A program made the translations under genes and the position numbers. This document shows positions 1-9,748 of a DNA stretch of 64,000 bases, piece after piece. Location of the stretch: contig OZ021730.1 in assembly GCA_963978545.1 (NCBI GenBank), positions 4,628,201 through 4,692,200 on the forward strand, in the 5' to 3' direction. This DNA is from Linyphia triangularis (lineage: Eukaryota > Arthropoda > Arachnida > Araneae > Linyphiidae). Below the pieces are notes generated by a model, which saw only the letters and a program-made list of their open reading frames with translations, was not told where the DNA came from and searched no databases. How positions within the stretch are numbered: the first letter of the stretch is position 1; each line of letters starts with the position of its first letter.

Positions 1-500
1 CATGGCAGGCCATGTGGGATACAGAGCTTGCCAATAAGTTACACTCTCTGCAACCCTCATCTACTGGTTTCACCTTCTCTCAAACAAATAGGAAGAGGGA
101 AGTGATTTTAACAAGACTACGCATCGGCCACACTCGTTTTACCCATGTGCACCTTCTGCTGGCAGAAGGTGCCCCCACTTGCAATTCCTGTGGTGTTCCT
201 TTTTCTGTTGTTCATATTTTATCGGTTTGTCCAGCTTTTAATTCCATACGACTTCGTCTTTTTAACTCAGCTCATCCACCATTGTCAACGCTTTTAAATT
301 CTTCTCCTCACCCTAAACTTTTTGAATTTTTATTAGAAATTGGATTTTATCACCTTATTTAAAGATTTTTACTTGTTAAATTTTTGTCGTCTTGTCTATG
401 TATTTTAATTTCCCTTTTAATTCTTTTATAACTGGTTTCGGCGCAGTATGGCCCTAGCGTTGCCTTTGCGCCAGGAAATGTAAAACAACCAACCAACCAA
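1..500 (+). mobile_element. Lineage B1 non-LTR retrotransposon, 3' fragment
   Basis: Last part of ORF2, 3' UTR, terminal hairpin (440-472, GGCGCA...TGCGCC) and (CCAA)n tail. It reads almost identically to 19260-19867, where a mini-insertion interrupts the sister copy. At base 501 the sequence switches to a lineage A ORF2 in mid-codon, so this copy was inserted into that element. Its 5' half and the left target duplication lie outside the window. Confidence 0.9.
3..362 (+). CDS. ORF2 C-terminus (after RNase H), partial
   Basis: The C-terminal 119 codons of a lineage B1 ORF2, entering from the left edge and ending at TAA 360-362. It contains the conserved RLRIGHTRFTHVHLLLAE block and a Cys/His finger (CNSC...H...C), which in I-type elements follows RNase H and probably helps bind RNA or DNA. 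No start codon is expected because the gene begins outside the window. At 281-290 it shows the uninterrupted version of the site hit by the mini-insertion at 19552. Confidence 0.85.
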   Translation, partial: WQAMWDTELANKLHSLQPSSTGFTFSQTNRKREVILTRLRIGHTRFTHVHLLLAEGAPTCNSCGVPFSVVHILSVCPAFNSIRLRLFNSAHPPLSTLLNSSPHPKLFEFLLEIGFYHLI

Positions 501-2760
501 TCCGACGAGGACGGTCCACTCTTGATAACATCGTGAAACTAGAAACAGATGTTCGTAATGCCTTTGTGCAGAGGAATCATCTAGTTTCAATTTTTTTCGA
601 CATTGAGAAGGCGTATGATCATACGTGGCGATATGGTATCCTGCAAACTCTATTTAATTTTGGTTTTAGGGGTAATCTGCCCCTTTTTATTCAAAATTTT
701 TTATCATCTCGTGTTTTTAGAGTTCGCATTGGAGCTTCATTTTCTAATTATTTTAACCAATCTGAGGGAGTTCCTCAAGGTTGTGTTTTAAGTGTCACCC
801 TTTTTAATCTTCATATCAGTAACATACTTCATGTCCTTTCACCCTTTGTTCATGGAACTTTATATGTTGATGATTTGCAAATCTCATGTCAAGGATCAAA
901 CATGCGCTTAATTGAACGTCAATTACAAACTGCTGTTAACAGACTTATAGAATGGTGTGAACAAAACGGCCATAAACTATCACCATCTAAAAGCAGTTGT
1001 GTCCATTTCTGTAGGAGGAGGGGTCTTCACCCTGACCCTGAAATCCACATACGCAACACGCCCATCCCTGTTGTCAACCAGATAAGGTATCTGGGAGTCA
1101 TTTTCGACAACAAGATGAATTTTCTCCCACATATTTTATATTTGCGCAAGAAGTGCGAGAAATCGCTTAATATCCTCAAGGTACTCTCAAATACATCTTG
1201 GGGTGCTGATCGCACTTCTTTGCTGCGTATTTACAATTCAGTTATCTTATCTCGCATCGACTACGGATGCGTTGCGTATGGTTCTGCAGGAGCATCTCTT
1301 CTGCGCAGATTGGATACCGTTCACCATACTGCTGCCCGTATTTGTTTAGGTGCATTTCGCACCTCACCCATTGAGAGTCTGTTAACAGAGTGTTGTCAAC
1401 TCCCACTTGACCTTAGACGTAAAAAGTTAAGCGCTAACTACTACTGTAGAATAAAATCTGATCCTTGTCATCCTTTACGGAATTTGAGTCTTGACGCATA
1501 TCTTGGTAGGCTATATAATGCACGTCCATCTAGCATTCGCCCATTTTCTGAAAGAGCTCAATCTGTTCTGTCGGATGCAGCTCTAAGTGACCTAGATATC
1601 CAGCTGGCTAATTCTCAGATCTTTCCTCCATGGGATATTCCATCATTTCAGTTTTTAAATCCATTTGCGATGCATTACAAAGCAGACACTGCCCCAGAAA
1701 TTTTACAGAAGATCTTTTGTTTACACCGTTTTCAGTATAGAGACTATCATGCAGTCTATACTGATGGATCCAAAGCAGGTGAACGTGTTGGCTGTGGTGT
1801 TGTGTCTGACACATCCACAGTCAGTTTCACGCTTCATAAATCCTGCTCGGTTTTTACTTCTGAGATGGTTGCAATCTTTTGTGCTCTGCTGCACATTTCT
1901 TTGTGCTCCCATCGCAAATTTTGTGTATACAGCGACAGTTTAAGTGCCTTAACAAGCCTGGAGCACTTTAACAACATATGTCATCCAATAGCTCCTGACA
2001 TATTATCTCTGTTACACAAACTTGAGAGGAAAGGTTTTGTTATTTTGTTTTGCTGGGTACCTAGTCATGTGGGGATTTCAGGAAATGAATTGGCGGACTC
2101 TGCTGCTAAAGCGGCGTCAATCCCGTTTCAGCAGCCAGTCCCCTACCAAGACATAAAATCACATATTCATAAGTTTATTTTTTCTTTGCGTCAAGAAGCA
2201 TGGGATTTGCAAACTAGCAACAAACTTCATACCATTAAAAACCATCTTCATATGTGGCCAGTAAATCCAATGCGTCGGACAGATGTCAAACTGACTCGTC
2301 TGCGCATTGGTCACACCCGATTCACGCATCGACATCTGTTACTGGGAGAAGATCCGCCCATTTGTGATGTTTGTCGTTGCGATATTACTGTGCACCATAT
2401 TTTAATTTCATGTCCAAAATTTTATTCACAACGCCTTAAATTTTTTAAAAGAACCATTTTAAAACTTGAAGATTTGGTTGGGGAAAACCCCCATCCAAAT
2501 CTTTTTGCATTTCTAAGAGTGATCGGGTTTTTAAATCATATCTAATGTTTTTGTTCATATCTAGTTTTAAACCTTTTAAACTACTTCATTTTTTAAAATG
2601 AGTTTTAACACATTTTATTCCTTTTATTATATCATATCTTATCTTCATCTATTTATAACTCATCACACATTCTAGATTCTTTTATCGTTTGTTTGGCGCA
2701 GCATGGCCCTTGTGTTGCCTTTGCGCCATAAAACAACAAATAAACAAACAAACAAACAAA
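501..2760 (+). mobile_element. Lineage A retrotransposon, right part
   Basis: This is the continuation of a lineage A element after the B1 insertion. It has ORF2 from the RT fingers to the stop, a 3' UTR, a terminal hairpin (2695-2727) and a (CAAA)n tail ending at 2760. The right neighbour is again lineage A ORF2 in mid-gene, so this element was itself inserted in another copy. Most of the coding part matches 27800-29700 almost base for base, but the last 100 or so coding bases and the 3' UTR differ. Confidence 0.9.
503..2545 (+). CDS. ORF2 RT-RNase H polyprotein, 5' part displaced
   Basis: Open from the junction (codons RRGRSTLDN) to TAA 2543-2545, 680 codons. It shows RT motif A (FFDIEKAYDHTW), motif B (EGVPQGCVLS) and motif C (LYVDD). 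RNase H follows (YTDGSK, SEM, YSDS, GNELADSAAK), then RLRIGHTRFTH and the CDVC...HHILISC finger. The endonuclease domain lies left of the window. All RT and RNase H catalytic acids are present, so the breakage is due only to the B1 insertion at the RT fingers. Confidence 0.9.
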   Translation, partial: RRGRSTLDNIVKLETDVRNAFVQRNHLVSIFFDIEKAYDHTWRYGILQTLFNFGFRGNLPLFIQNFLSSRVFRVRIGASFSNYFNQSEGVPQGCVLSVTLFNLHISNILHVLSPFVHGTLYVDDLQISCQGSNMRLIERQLQTAVNRLIEWCEQNGHKLSPSKSSCVHFCRRRGLHPDPEIHIRNTPIPVVNQIRYLGVIFDNKMNFLPHILYLRKKCEKSLNILKVLSNTSWGADRTSLLRIYNSVILSRIDYGCVAYGSAGASLLRRLDTVHHTAARICLGAFRTSPIESLLTECCQLPLDLRRKKLSANYYCRIKSDPCHPLRNLSLDAYLGRLYNARPSSIRPFSERAQSVLSDAALSDLDIQLANSQIFPPWDIPSFQFLNPFAMHYKADTAPEILQKIFCLHRFQYRDYHAVYTDGSKAGERVGCGVVSDTSTVSFTLHKSCSVFTSEMVAIFCALLHISLCSHRKFCVYSDSLSALTSLEHFNNICHPIAPDILSLLHKLERKGFVILFCWVPSHVGISGNELADSAAKAASIPFQQPVPYQDIKSHIHKFIFSLRQEAWDLQTSNKLHTIKNHLHMWPVNPMRRTDVKLTRLRIGHTRFTHRHLLLGEDPPICDVCRCDITVHHILISCPKFYSQRLKFFKRTILKLEDLVGENPHPNLFAFLRVIGFLNHI

Positions 2761-3207
2761 TCTGCTGCTAAATCGGCGTCAATCCCGTTTCAGCAGCCAG
2801 TCCCCTACCAAGACATAAAATCACATATTCATAAGTTTATTTTTTCTTTGCGTCAAGAAGCATGGGATTTGCAAACTAGCAACAAACTTCATACCATTAA
2901 AAACAATCTTCATATGTGGCCAGTAAATCCAATGCGTCGGACAGATGTCAAACTGACTCGTCTGCGCATTGGTCACACCCGATTCACGCATCGACATCTG
3001 TTACTGGGAGAAGATCCGCCCATTTGTGATGTTTGTCGTTGCGATATTACTGTGCACCATATTTTAATTTCATGTCCAAAATTTTATTCTCATCGCATTC
3101 AATTTTTTAAAAGCACAGTTTTAAACCTACAGGATTTGGTTGGGGAAAACCCCCACCCAAATCTTTTTGCATTTCTTAGAGTAATCGGGTTTTTAAATCA
3201 TATCTAA
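2761..3207 (+). CDS. ORF2 C-terminus, lineage A, partial
   Basis: 149 codons from the last RNase H motif (SAAKSAS, following the ADSAAK position of other copies) to TAA 3205-3207. It contains RLRIGHTRFTHRHLLL and the CDVCRCDITVHHILISC finger. It is more similar to the 3' ends of 9750-11498 and of the 26172 ORF2 (RIQFFK, VLNLQDL) than to the copy immediately to its left (RLKFFK, ILKLEDL). The two adjacent copies are therefore independent insertions and not a tandem duplication. Confidence 0.85.
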   Translation, partial: SAAKSASIPFQQPVPYQDIKSHIHKFIFSLRQEAWDLQTSNKLHTIKNNLHMWPVNPMRRTDVKLTRLRIGHTRFTHRHLLLGEDPPICDVCRCDITVHHILISCPKFYSHRIQFFKSTVLNLQDLVGENPHPNLFAFLRVIGFLNHI

Positions 3208-3434
3208 TGTTTATAATCATATCTATTTTTTAAACTTTGATAAACTTTTTCATAATTTTTAAAATGAGCTTTTAATGTATTTTAATTCTTTTATATCGCA
3301 TCTCACCATTTTCATATATTTATAATTCATCCTCCATCATTGTCTCTTTTATCTTTTGTTTGGCGCAGCATGGCCCTAGTGCTGCCTTTGCGCCATAAAA
3401 CCACAAACAAACAAACAAACAAACAAACAAACAA
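2761..3434 (+). mobile_element. Lineage A retrotransposon, 3' part
   Basis: Starts inside the RNase H region (codons SAAKSAS) and runs through the ORF2 stop, 3' UTR, hairpin 3362-3394 and (CAAA)n tail. It is the host of the element to its left. On the right it abuts a B3 ORF2 in mid-gene, which was its own target. Confidence 0.88.
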
Positions 3435-5910
3435 TCAAGCTTATATTGAAATTATTCAACCGCATCTGGCGTGGTGACGTTTTTCCATCTACTTGGCAGC
3501 GTGCTCTTGTAATTCCGATAGTTAAACCTAACAAGGATCCAAAGAATCCCTCTAGTTATCGTCCAATAGCTCTAACTAGCTGCTTTTGTAAGCTATTGGA
3601 AAAAATGGTAAATGCTCGGCTTCTCTTTTATCTAGAATGCAACAATTATCTCTCTCGCTTCCAGAGTGGGTTTCGTAAAGGTCGTAGTACAATTGACAAT
3701 CTCCTTCTTCTCGAAACATCAATTCGAGAGGCCTTCGTCAAGAAGAACCATTTGGTATCTGTGTTCTTTGACATGGAGAAAGCTTACGATCGTACTTGGA
3801 GGTATGGAATCCTCAGAGACCTATATAATCTAGGCCTCCGGGGAAATCTGCCGTTATTTATTAAGAACTTTCTTGGACGCAGAACCTTCCAAGTGCGAAT
3901 CGGTTCAACCTTATCTGCTGAATTTATTCAGGAACAAGGTGTTCCCCAGGGTAGTGTGTTGAGTTGCGCCCTTTTCATCATAAAAGTCAACGACATACTG
4001 ACCTGCCTTCCACCTGCAGTGTCTGGTACCTTATTTGTCGATGACTTTCAGATGATGTGCGCCTCAACAAACATGTCACTGATTGAGAGACAATTACAAC
4101 TTGCTATCAGAAGAGTTACCGACTGGGCAAACTGCAATGGGTTTACTTTTTCTGCAGAAAAAACTATTGCTATGCACTTCTGCAGAAGACGTGAGCTACA
4201 CGAACATCCAGAAATATACTTAAATGGTACTAAAATTCCAATTGTCCCGGAGACAAAATTTCTGGGTGTCACTTTCGATTCCAAGCTCACCTTCTTGCCC
4301 CATATCAAGCTATTAAAAATTAAATGTAATAAGATCTTAAACCTTCTGAAAGTTCTCTCAAACACTTCCTGGGGTGCGGACACTACCTCCATGTTGAGGG
4401 TTTACAGATGCCTTGTCCGTTCTAAGCTTGACTACGGCTCGGTGGTGTATGGATCAGCCAGAAAATCGGCTTTGATGCTCCTGGATCCTGTTCACCATCA
4501 TGGTATGAGGATTGCATCAGGAGCATTCCGTACATCACCGGTTAAGAGTTTGTACACTTTGTGTTTGGAACCCTCTCTGGGACTGAGACGAGATAAGCTT
4601 ATTTTGAATATGTATTTTAAAATAAAATCTAATCCTTTACATCCACTTTACGATCATATTTTTAACCCATCATATGAAAGAATTTTTAATGCACGACCAT
4701 CTTTTATACCATCTTTTTCATTAAGAGTTAAAAACATTCTCTCATTCCATCAGGTGGATAACTTTAGAGTTATTCCTCTAACTTTCTCCATTTCACCTTG
4801 GCATCATCATGAAATTACAATTTTTAACACTTTCTCAAATTTTAAAAAGTCTGAGACCCCTGATACTGTTTTTAAAAGTATCTTTTATGATCATCGTAAT
4901 AGTTTTTCTCATTTCAAATCCATTTTTACTGATGGCTCAAAAAGCCAGGGCCACGTGGGTTCGGCTGCTGTTACCGACAATGTTACCTTGTCGATAGAGC
5001 TACATCCTAGCTGCTCAATTTTTTCAGCTGAATCCCGTGCCATTCTGCTGGCTCTGGATTTTATTTCAAAGAACTCTTATAAAATGTGGATTGTCTACAC
5101 GGATTCCAAGAGCTGTCTTGACGCTCTTGGCAATCCTTTTTCACAAAATCATCCATTCATTATGGAAATTTTAACCCATCATTATAGACTTTTAAATAAA
5201 GGTTTTCACATTTTCTTTTGTTGGATCCCTGGGCATGTGGGTATCATGGGTAATGAGCGTGCCGATGTCATTGCTCGAACTGCATCCGGAACTGTGACCG
5301 ATGTGCTTTGTCTTGATGACGATTTAAAAGTATGTGCAAAGGCTCTCTTCGACACATGGCAGGCCATGTGGGACGCAGAGCCCACAAACAAACTACGCAC
5401 TTTGCAGCCAATTATATCTGGATTCACCTTCTCTCAACCGAATAGGAAGAGAGAAGTTATCTTGTCAAGACTCCGTATCGGTCATACCCGATTTACCCAT
5501 GTTCACCTTCTGCTGGCAGAAGGTGCACCCACATGTTCCTTGTGTAACATTAATTTTTCAGTTTATCATATTTTATCAGAATGCCCATCTTTTAATGCAA
5601 TAAGGCAACGCCTTTTTAAAACATGTCATCCCTCATTGTCTATACTGTTGGATACACCACCTCATACTAACCTTTTCAAATTTTTACTAGCGATTGGTTT
5701 TTATCACCTCATATAATTTATTGATTTTTTAAAAATAGTTTATTTGTATACATGTACTCTCTTCAAAATTTTGTAGAGTCTAGACTACACTGAGTATAAC
5801 CCTTTCTTTTTTAAATAATTTTTAAGGATTTTATGGTTTCGGCGCAGTATAGCCTTGAAGTTGCTCTTGCGCCAGAGATAATAAAAAAACCAACCAAACC
5901 AACTAACCAG
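3435..5910 (+). mobile_element. Lineage B3 retrotransposon, right part
   Basis: ORF2 from the RT fingers to the stop (5714-5716), then a 3' UTR with hairpin 5841-5873 and a (CCAA)-like tail ending at 5910. The tail joins a BEL/Pao pol gene in antisense, so this element landed in BEL/Pao. The 3' hairpin has a distinct loop (TATAGCCTTGAAG), also seen at 53042, which marks a separate sublineage. Confidence 0.87.
3437..5716 (+). CDS. ORF2 RT-RNase H polyprotein, lineage B3, 5' part displaced
   Basis: 760 codons, open from the junction (KLILKLFNRIWRGD) to TAA. RT shows YRPIALTSC, FFDMEKAYDRTW (motif A), QGVPQGSVLS (motif B) and LFVDD (motif C). RNase H shows FTDGSKSQGHVG, SAES, YTDS and GHVGIMGNERADV. 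It then has RLRIGHTRFTH and the CSLC...YHILSEC finger. The frame is undamaged over its whole visible length. The closest relative in the window is the split copy starting at 11703. Confidence 0.9.
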   Translation, partial: KLILKLFNRIWRGDVFPSTWQRALVIPIVKPNKDPKNPSSYRPIALTSCFCKLLEKMVNARLLFYLECNNYLSRFQSGFRKGRSTIDNLLLLETSIREAFVKKNHLVSVFFDMEKAYDRTWRYGILRDLYNLGLRGNLPLFIKNFLGRRTFQVRIGSTLSAEFIQEQGVPQGSVLSCALFIIKVNDILTCLPPAVSGTLFVDDFQMMCASTNMSLIERQLQLAIRRVTDWANCNGFTFSAEKTIAMHFCRRRELHEHPEIYLNGTKIPIVPETKFLGVTFDSKLTFLPHIKLLKIKCNKILNLLKVLSNTSWGADTTSMLRVYRCLVRSKLDYGSVVYGSARKSALMLLDPVHHHGMRIASGAFRTSPVKSLYTLCLEPSLGLRRDKLILNMYFKIKSNPLHPLYDHIFNPSYERIFNARPSFIPSFSLRVKNILSFHQVDNFRVIPLTFSISPWHHHEITIFNTFSNFKKSETPDTVFKSIFYDHRNSFSHFKSIFTDGSKSQGHVGSAAVTDNVTLSIELHPSCSIFSAESRAILLALDFISKNSYKMWIVYTDSKSCLDALGNPFSQNHPFIMEILTHHYRLLNKGFHIFFCWIPGHVGIMGNERADVIARTASGTVTDVLCLDDDLKVCAKALFDTWQAMWDAEPTNKLRTLQPIISGFTFSQPNRKREVILSRLRIGHTRFTHVHLLLAEGAPTCSLCNINFSVYHILSECPSFNAIRQRLFKTCHPSLSILLDTPPHTNLFKFLLAIGFYHLI

Positions 5911-8900
5911 CCCAAAGGATCAAATATTCGTGCTACGTCAGAAAGCACCTTACGTTTAGTAAGTTCTTTATGATCACTAACTGAAATGGTAAATGTGAAC
6001 ATGTCAGTACTAGGAAGCCAAGCTATTCCTAGAACCTTGACTGAGCTGTCATTGTCGATTGTATGTGCAACATCACTAGCCTTCAATTCCATTGGAATGT
6101 TCTCCAAAACAGAGGGACAATTAGAGACCCACTTACGTAAGGGAAAGCCTCCTCGAGACATCATTTGATGCATCTGGTTAATTAATTCAGTAGCTTCCTC
6201 TTCAGATGAGGCTCCTGAAAGCAGGTCGCCGACCAAACGGTATAGTGGTTAGCATGCTGGCTTCTAGACCGCAAGGTTGCGGGTTCGAGTCCCGTGTTTG
6301 GCATGGGTGTTTGTAAATGTATGTTGGTTTGTTAAATGACGAAATGTTTCGGCGCATTATAGCCCTCGTGATGCTGACGGCGCCAGATAATCTGAATACA
6401 ACCAACCTGAAAGCAGGTCATCAACATAAAAGTCTCGCAAGCAAATCTTGGATGCAAGAGGAAAGGATTGCTTTTCATCTAAGGCAAGTTGGTTCATAAC
6501 TCGGGTAGACAAATAGGGTGCACATGCAGTGCCATATGTGACTGTTGTTAAGCGATAAACATTTATTGGATCCATTGGTGTATCCCTCCAAATTATTCTT
6601 TGGCAATCTGCATTTTCAGGGTGTATCCAGATTTGTCTGAACATCTTTTCGATGTCAGCACAAACTGCGACCCTAAAGGTCCTGAACCGCAGAAGAATCG
6701 AAAAGAGCTCCTGTTGCACTCTTGGCCCAGTCATTAAGATGTCATTTAAGGACAGCCCAGTAGAAGACCTTGCTGAAGCATCAAAAACCACGCGCAGACG
6801 AGTGGTAGTGCTAGTGTCCTTAAGCACTGCATGGTGGGGCAAGTAAAAGTTAGGCCTCTTGGTGAGCTCTGACTCGGGCACCTTTTCCATATGGCCCAGC
6901 TGCAAATACTCCCTCATAAAGCTTTTATATTGGTCGTAGACTTCAGGTCTACAAGACAGCGACCTTTCTAAGGAATAGAACCGACGAATAGCCATTTCCT
7001 TGGAATCTCCTAGATGGAGTGGCATTGTGTGGAATGGAAGCTTTACAACATATTTTCCACCTTCACCTCTTGAATGTGTTTCTAAAAAGTGAGTCTCGCA
7101 AGCCTGCTCCTTTTCTGTTAGCAGATTTGCAGCGGGTACAGAGTCTAGTTTCCAAAAGTTCGATACTAAGGTATCAGTCGTTACTTGAATGTTGTTTACA
7201 TGAATTGCAGTATTTTCAGCTGCCAAGTCAGCACTACCTGCGACAATCCAACCCAGTTGGGATCTAACTGCAAATGGAGACCCTGGACATCTTCTAATGA
7301 TTTCTCCTTTAAGTAGAGGTAAGGCCAAGTCAACCCCTAACAAAATGTCTACAGGACCTGGTCTGTTAAAGTTAGGATCTGCCAAAATTAGATCCGAGAA
7401 TTGATCAGTAAACCTTGCATCAAGTGGTGAATGTGGCAAGTCACCAATGATTTTCTTAACAATATAGACTGATGTCCTATAGACTGGTTCTGGAGAGAAA
7501 TGTGGAGAGAATGTAATGTTAGTGATGCCATTTGTGCGGGCATCTGAAGATCCAAGGCAGTTTATTTGAAGACGAGCATTTATCTTAGAAATTCCTAGAC
7601 GCTGAAATCCTGCTTCTGAAATGAAAGAAGCCTCTGAACCTGGATCAAGTAATGCTCGAAAACTCTGGACCTGGTTTGAAGCATCAAGCACCTTGATTTT
7701 TGCAGTGCACAGAAGTACTTGTTTGGGCGAGTGTTGCACACAAGAAGAAAATGTAGTAAGCTCAGTCTCGCTACTCTTGGGAATTGCTGAAACTTGGGGT
7801 GAAAATTCAGCAGCATTCACTGACAAGGGGGAAGCACTAGAAGCTTGCTCTTTAGTATAGTGTAGCAATGTATGATGCCTCTTGTTACACTCTCGACATT
7901 TGAATTTGCTCTTGCAATCAGACACATGATGCTTGGATAAACAATTAAAGCAAAGGCCCTGAGCCCTTGCAATGCTAAACCGTTGCTGTACTGAAAGGTT
8001 TAAGAAATCTGCACAAGACTGCACATGGTGCATTGCCGAACAAAGTACACAATGCGCTTTTTTCTTCCTTATTTGTGAAGTGAAGGAGTTGAACTTTGTT
8101 TTTTGTCTTGGTATTTGCACTCTGTCTTGTTGGAGTGTTCGGGAGTGTGAGGTCAAGAATGTAAGTAACTTTTCAACAGTAGGCAAATTGTCATCACTTA
8201 AATTTCTTTCCCACCATGTTTTGGTGGATGCATCCAACTTTTGCATAATATTAAATACAAATATTGTATCTGCAAAGCCTTCAAATCTCATATCCATGCT
8301 TTGTAAAGACCGAATTATCTCTTTAGATGTATCGACGATGCTCAGCAATCCTTGAGCACTCTCAGTTTTGAGTTGTTGCATGGACATGAACCTTTCCAGC
8401 AATGCAAACACTAGTTCACGTTTGTTAGAGTATCTTTCCTTCAGAAGATTCCAAGCAATTTCAAAATTTGTGTCAGAAATGGGCAAGGACTGAATGACCC
8501 GTAGAGCATCACCAGTCAAGGAGCCCCTAAGATATTGAAGCTTTTGCGCTTGAGAAATCTTATTGTTTTGGCCAACACTTGCCCAAAACAAATCGCTGAA
8601 GGAAATCCACTCTATATTGGAAACCCCAGAAAATTTAGGAATGTGAAATTCTGGTAGCTTTACATTAACCACATCTTGTGAAGCAATCACTTTGGAAGAA
8701 TCAGAAATTTTAGATTCCAAATGCATGAGAGTTATCTTAAGTTTATCAATGGACTCTTGCATGACACAAGATTCCTCCACAAAAGAATCAATTTCATTTT
8801 CTTTACACGTTTCAAAGATTTTCTCAAAAAGTTCATTAATCTTAATTTCTAAATTGTCTACCTTTGCTAAGTATAAGGAGACTTCTACTTTATCCGCACC

Positions 8901-8981
8901 AAAGATTTCACATTCCACTTTCTCAGTAATTTTTGAGAGGGATGCATTGAGCACCCTTTTGGCAGTTTTTAATTTATTCAT
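5911..8981 (-). pseudogene. BEL/Pao gag-pol polyprotein, interrupted
   Basis: Start taken at ATG 8981 (MNKLKTAKRV); an in-frame Met 27 bases upstream is less likely. Domains in order are a BEL/Pao gag region, Cys/His knuckles (CVLCSAMHHVQSC, CFNCLSKHHVSDC, CRECNKRHH), an aspartic protease (LLDPGSEASF) and RT with motif A (VCADIEKMFRQI) and YVDD. The frame is open to the SINE at 6228-6405, which splits the codons for DLLSG just after YVDD. Beyond it the frame resumes (SEEEATELINQMH, VLGIAWLP, IFDPLGW) until the B3 element. The encoded protein would be the particle and replication machinery of the LTR element; here it is dead by two insertions. Confidence 0.9.
6228..6405 (+). mobile_element. 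tRNA-derived SINE with LINE-type 3' hairpin tail
   Basis: The 178-bp insertion is flanked by the duplication CCTGAAAGCAGGTC (6214-6227 and 6406-6419). The head (about 6231-6304) is tRNA-like: GGTATAGTGGTTAGCATG resembles a D-arm/A box and GGTTCGAGTCC is a B box, with acceptor-like ends ACCAAAC and GTTTGGC. After a short spacer the tail has the hairpin GGCGCA...GGCGCC (6351-6384) and ends AACCAACC, as in lineage B elements. It is therefore a SINE that very probably borrowed lineage B machinery. Confidence 0.9.
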
Positions 8982-9116
8982 ATTAAAACACAAAAATAAA
9001 AGAGGCAATCACTAATAGGGGTAACCAAAACTAATTACAAAAAGAATATAATGAACAATCTTAACTACAATGGTGATGAGCAACCTACACTCCCGAATCG
9101 AAACTAAGGGCATTAA

Positions 9117-9350
9117 TTATGCAACACGAACCAGAATTTGCTCGCCGCCATCCATGACGAGCAATTAGGAACGAATCCTTCGAGCTGTAAAAAACATGAA
9201 ATCAATTACTCGTATCCAGAGTAAGAGTCTAATTGTAGAACACGAACTAGAACTTGCTCGCCGCCAACCATGACGAGCACTTAGGAACGAATCCTTTTAT
9301 TTGTAAATAACAAGAATCAATTACTCGCCGCCATCCATGACGAGTACTTT
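9117..9350 (-). repeat. Imperfect tandem repeats in the BEL/Pao 5' non-coding region
   Basis: Three copies of a block centred on CTCGCCGCCATCCATGACGAG (about 9140, 9259, 9325), the first two about 119 bp apart. They share GAACACGAACTAGAAYTTGCTCG-like flanks and GGAACGAATCCTT. The core has self-complementary ends (TGCTCG/CGAGCA), so each may form a hairpin. They lie just upstream of gag in the leader or LTR, where promoter or packaging signals would sit. Confidence 0.6.
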
Positions 9351-9748
9351 CAAACTTGAATTACAGGGAAGAATAAAGTTGTTGAGCCGAAGCTGCAATC
9401 CATCGATATCCACGTTCGCTGGGTTTCAAAAGTCCGGATCGAACGGACCAAAAATGATGAATGTGTGTGTTGAGTCAGTTAAAAAACTTGGCGAAGGACC
9501 ATGTGTTCTTTGCCAGAAATTTATTCTGAAACCAAATCATAATTGTAGAGAAGTTCAACCAAGAAGAACTGTCTAGCTTTTTCAGATAAATATTCTGCTG
9601 AGTAACTTTTCAAGCGCAAAATGGCTTGTTCGAAAAGCGTACTGAGGATCCCGTTCGTTGCCAGATGAGCAAGAGTAAAAATTCAAAACGGAGAAGAAAT
9701 AGGCTGAACCGAATGACGTCAACAAGGCTTGTTCAAACCAAAACCAAA

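Larger units (their letters stand above)
5911..9748 (-). mobile_element. BEL/Pao LTR retrotransposon, partial
   Basis: Antisense gag-pol plus roughly 740 bp of 5' non-coding sequence (about 9009-9748). The region downstream of RT (RNase H, integrase, 3' LTR) is cut off by the B3 element at 5911 and must lie left of the window. I could not delimit an LTR because only one end is present. The right end at about 9749 abuts a 5'-truncated lineage A element without a recognisable duplication. Confidence 0.85.

Noticed and set aside
1608..1943. Short ORFs in both strands over the RNase H region, repeated at 10561 and 28912
   Set aside because: They recur because the copies are similar; the main RNase H frame explains the conservation.
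6228..6305. Functional tRNA gene
   Set aside because: The anticodon stem has mismatches, the acceptor stem one, and the unit is fused to a LINE-type tail inside target duplications.
8692..9015. Plus-strand ORFs opposite the BEL/Pao gag-pol (for example 7972-8355 and 8692-9015)
   Set aside because: They are antisense shadows of the pol frame without domains.
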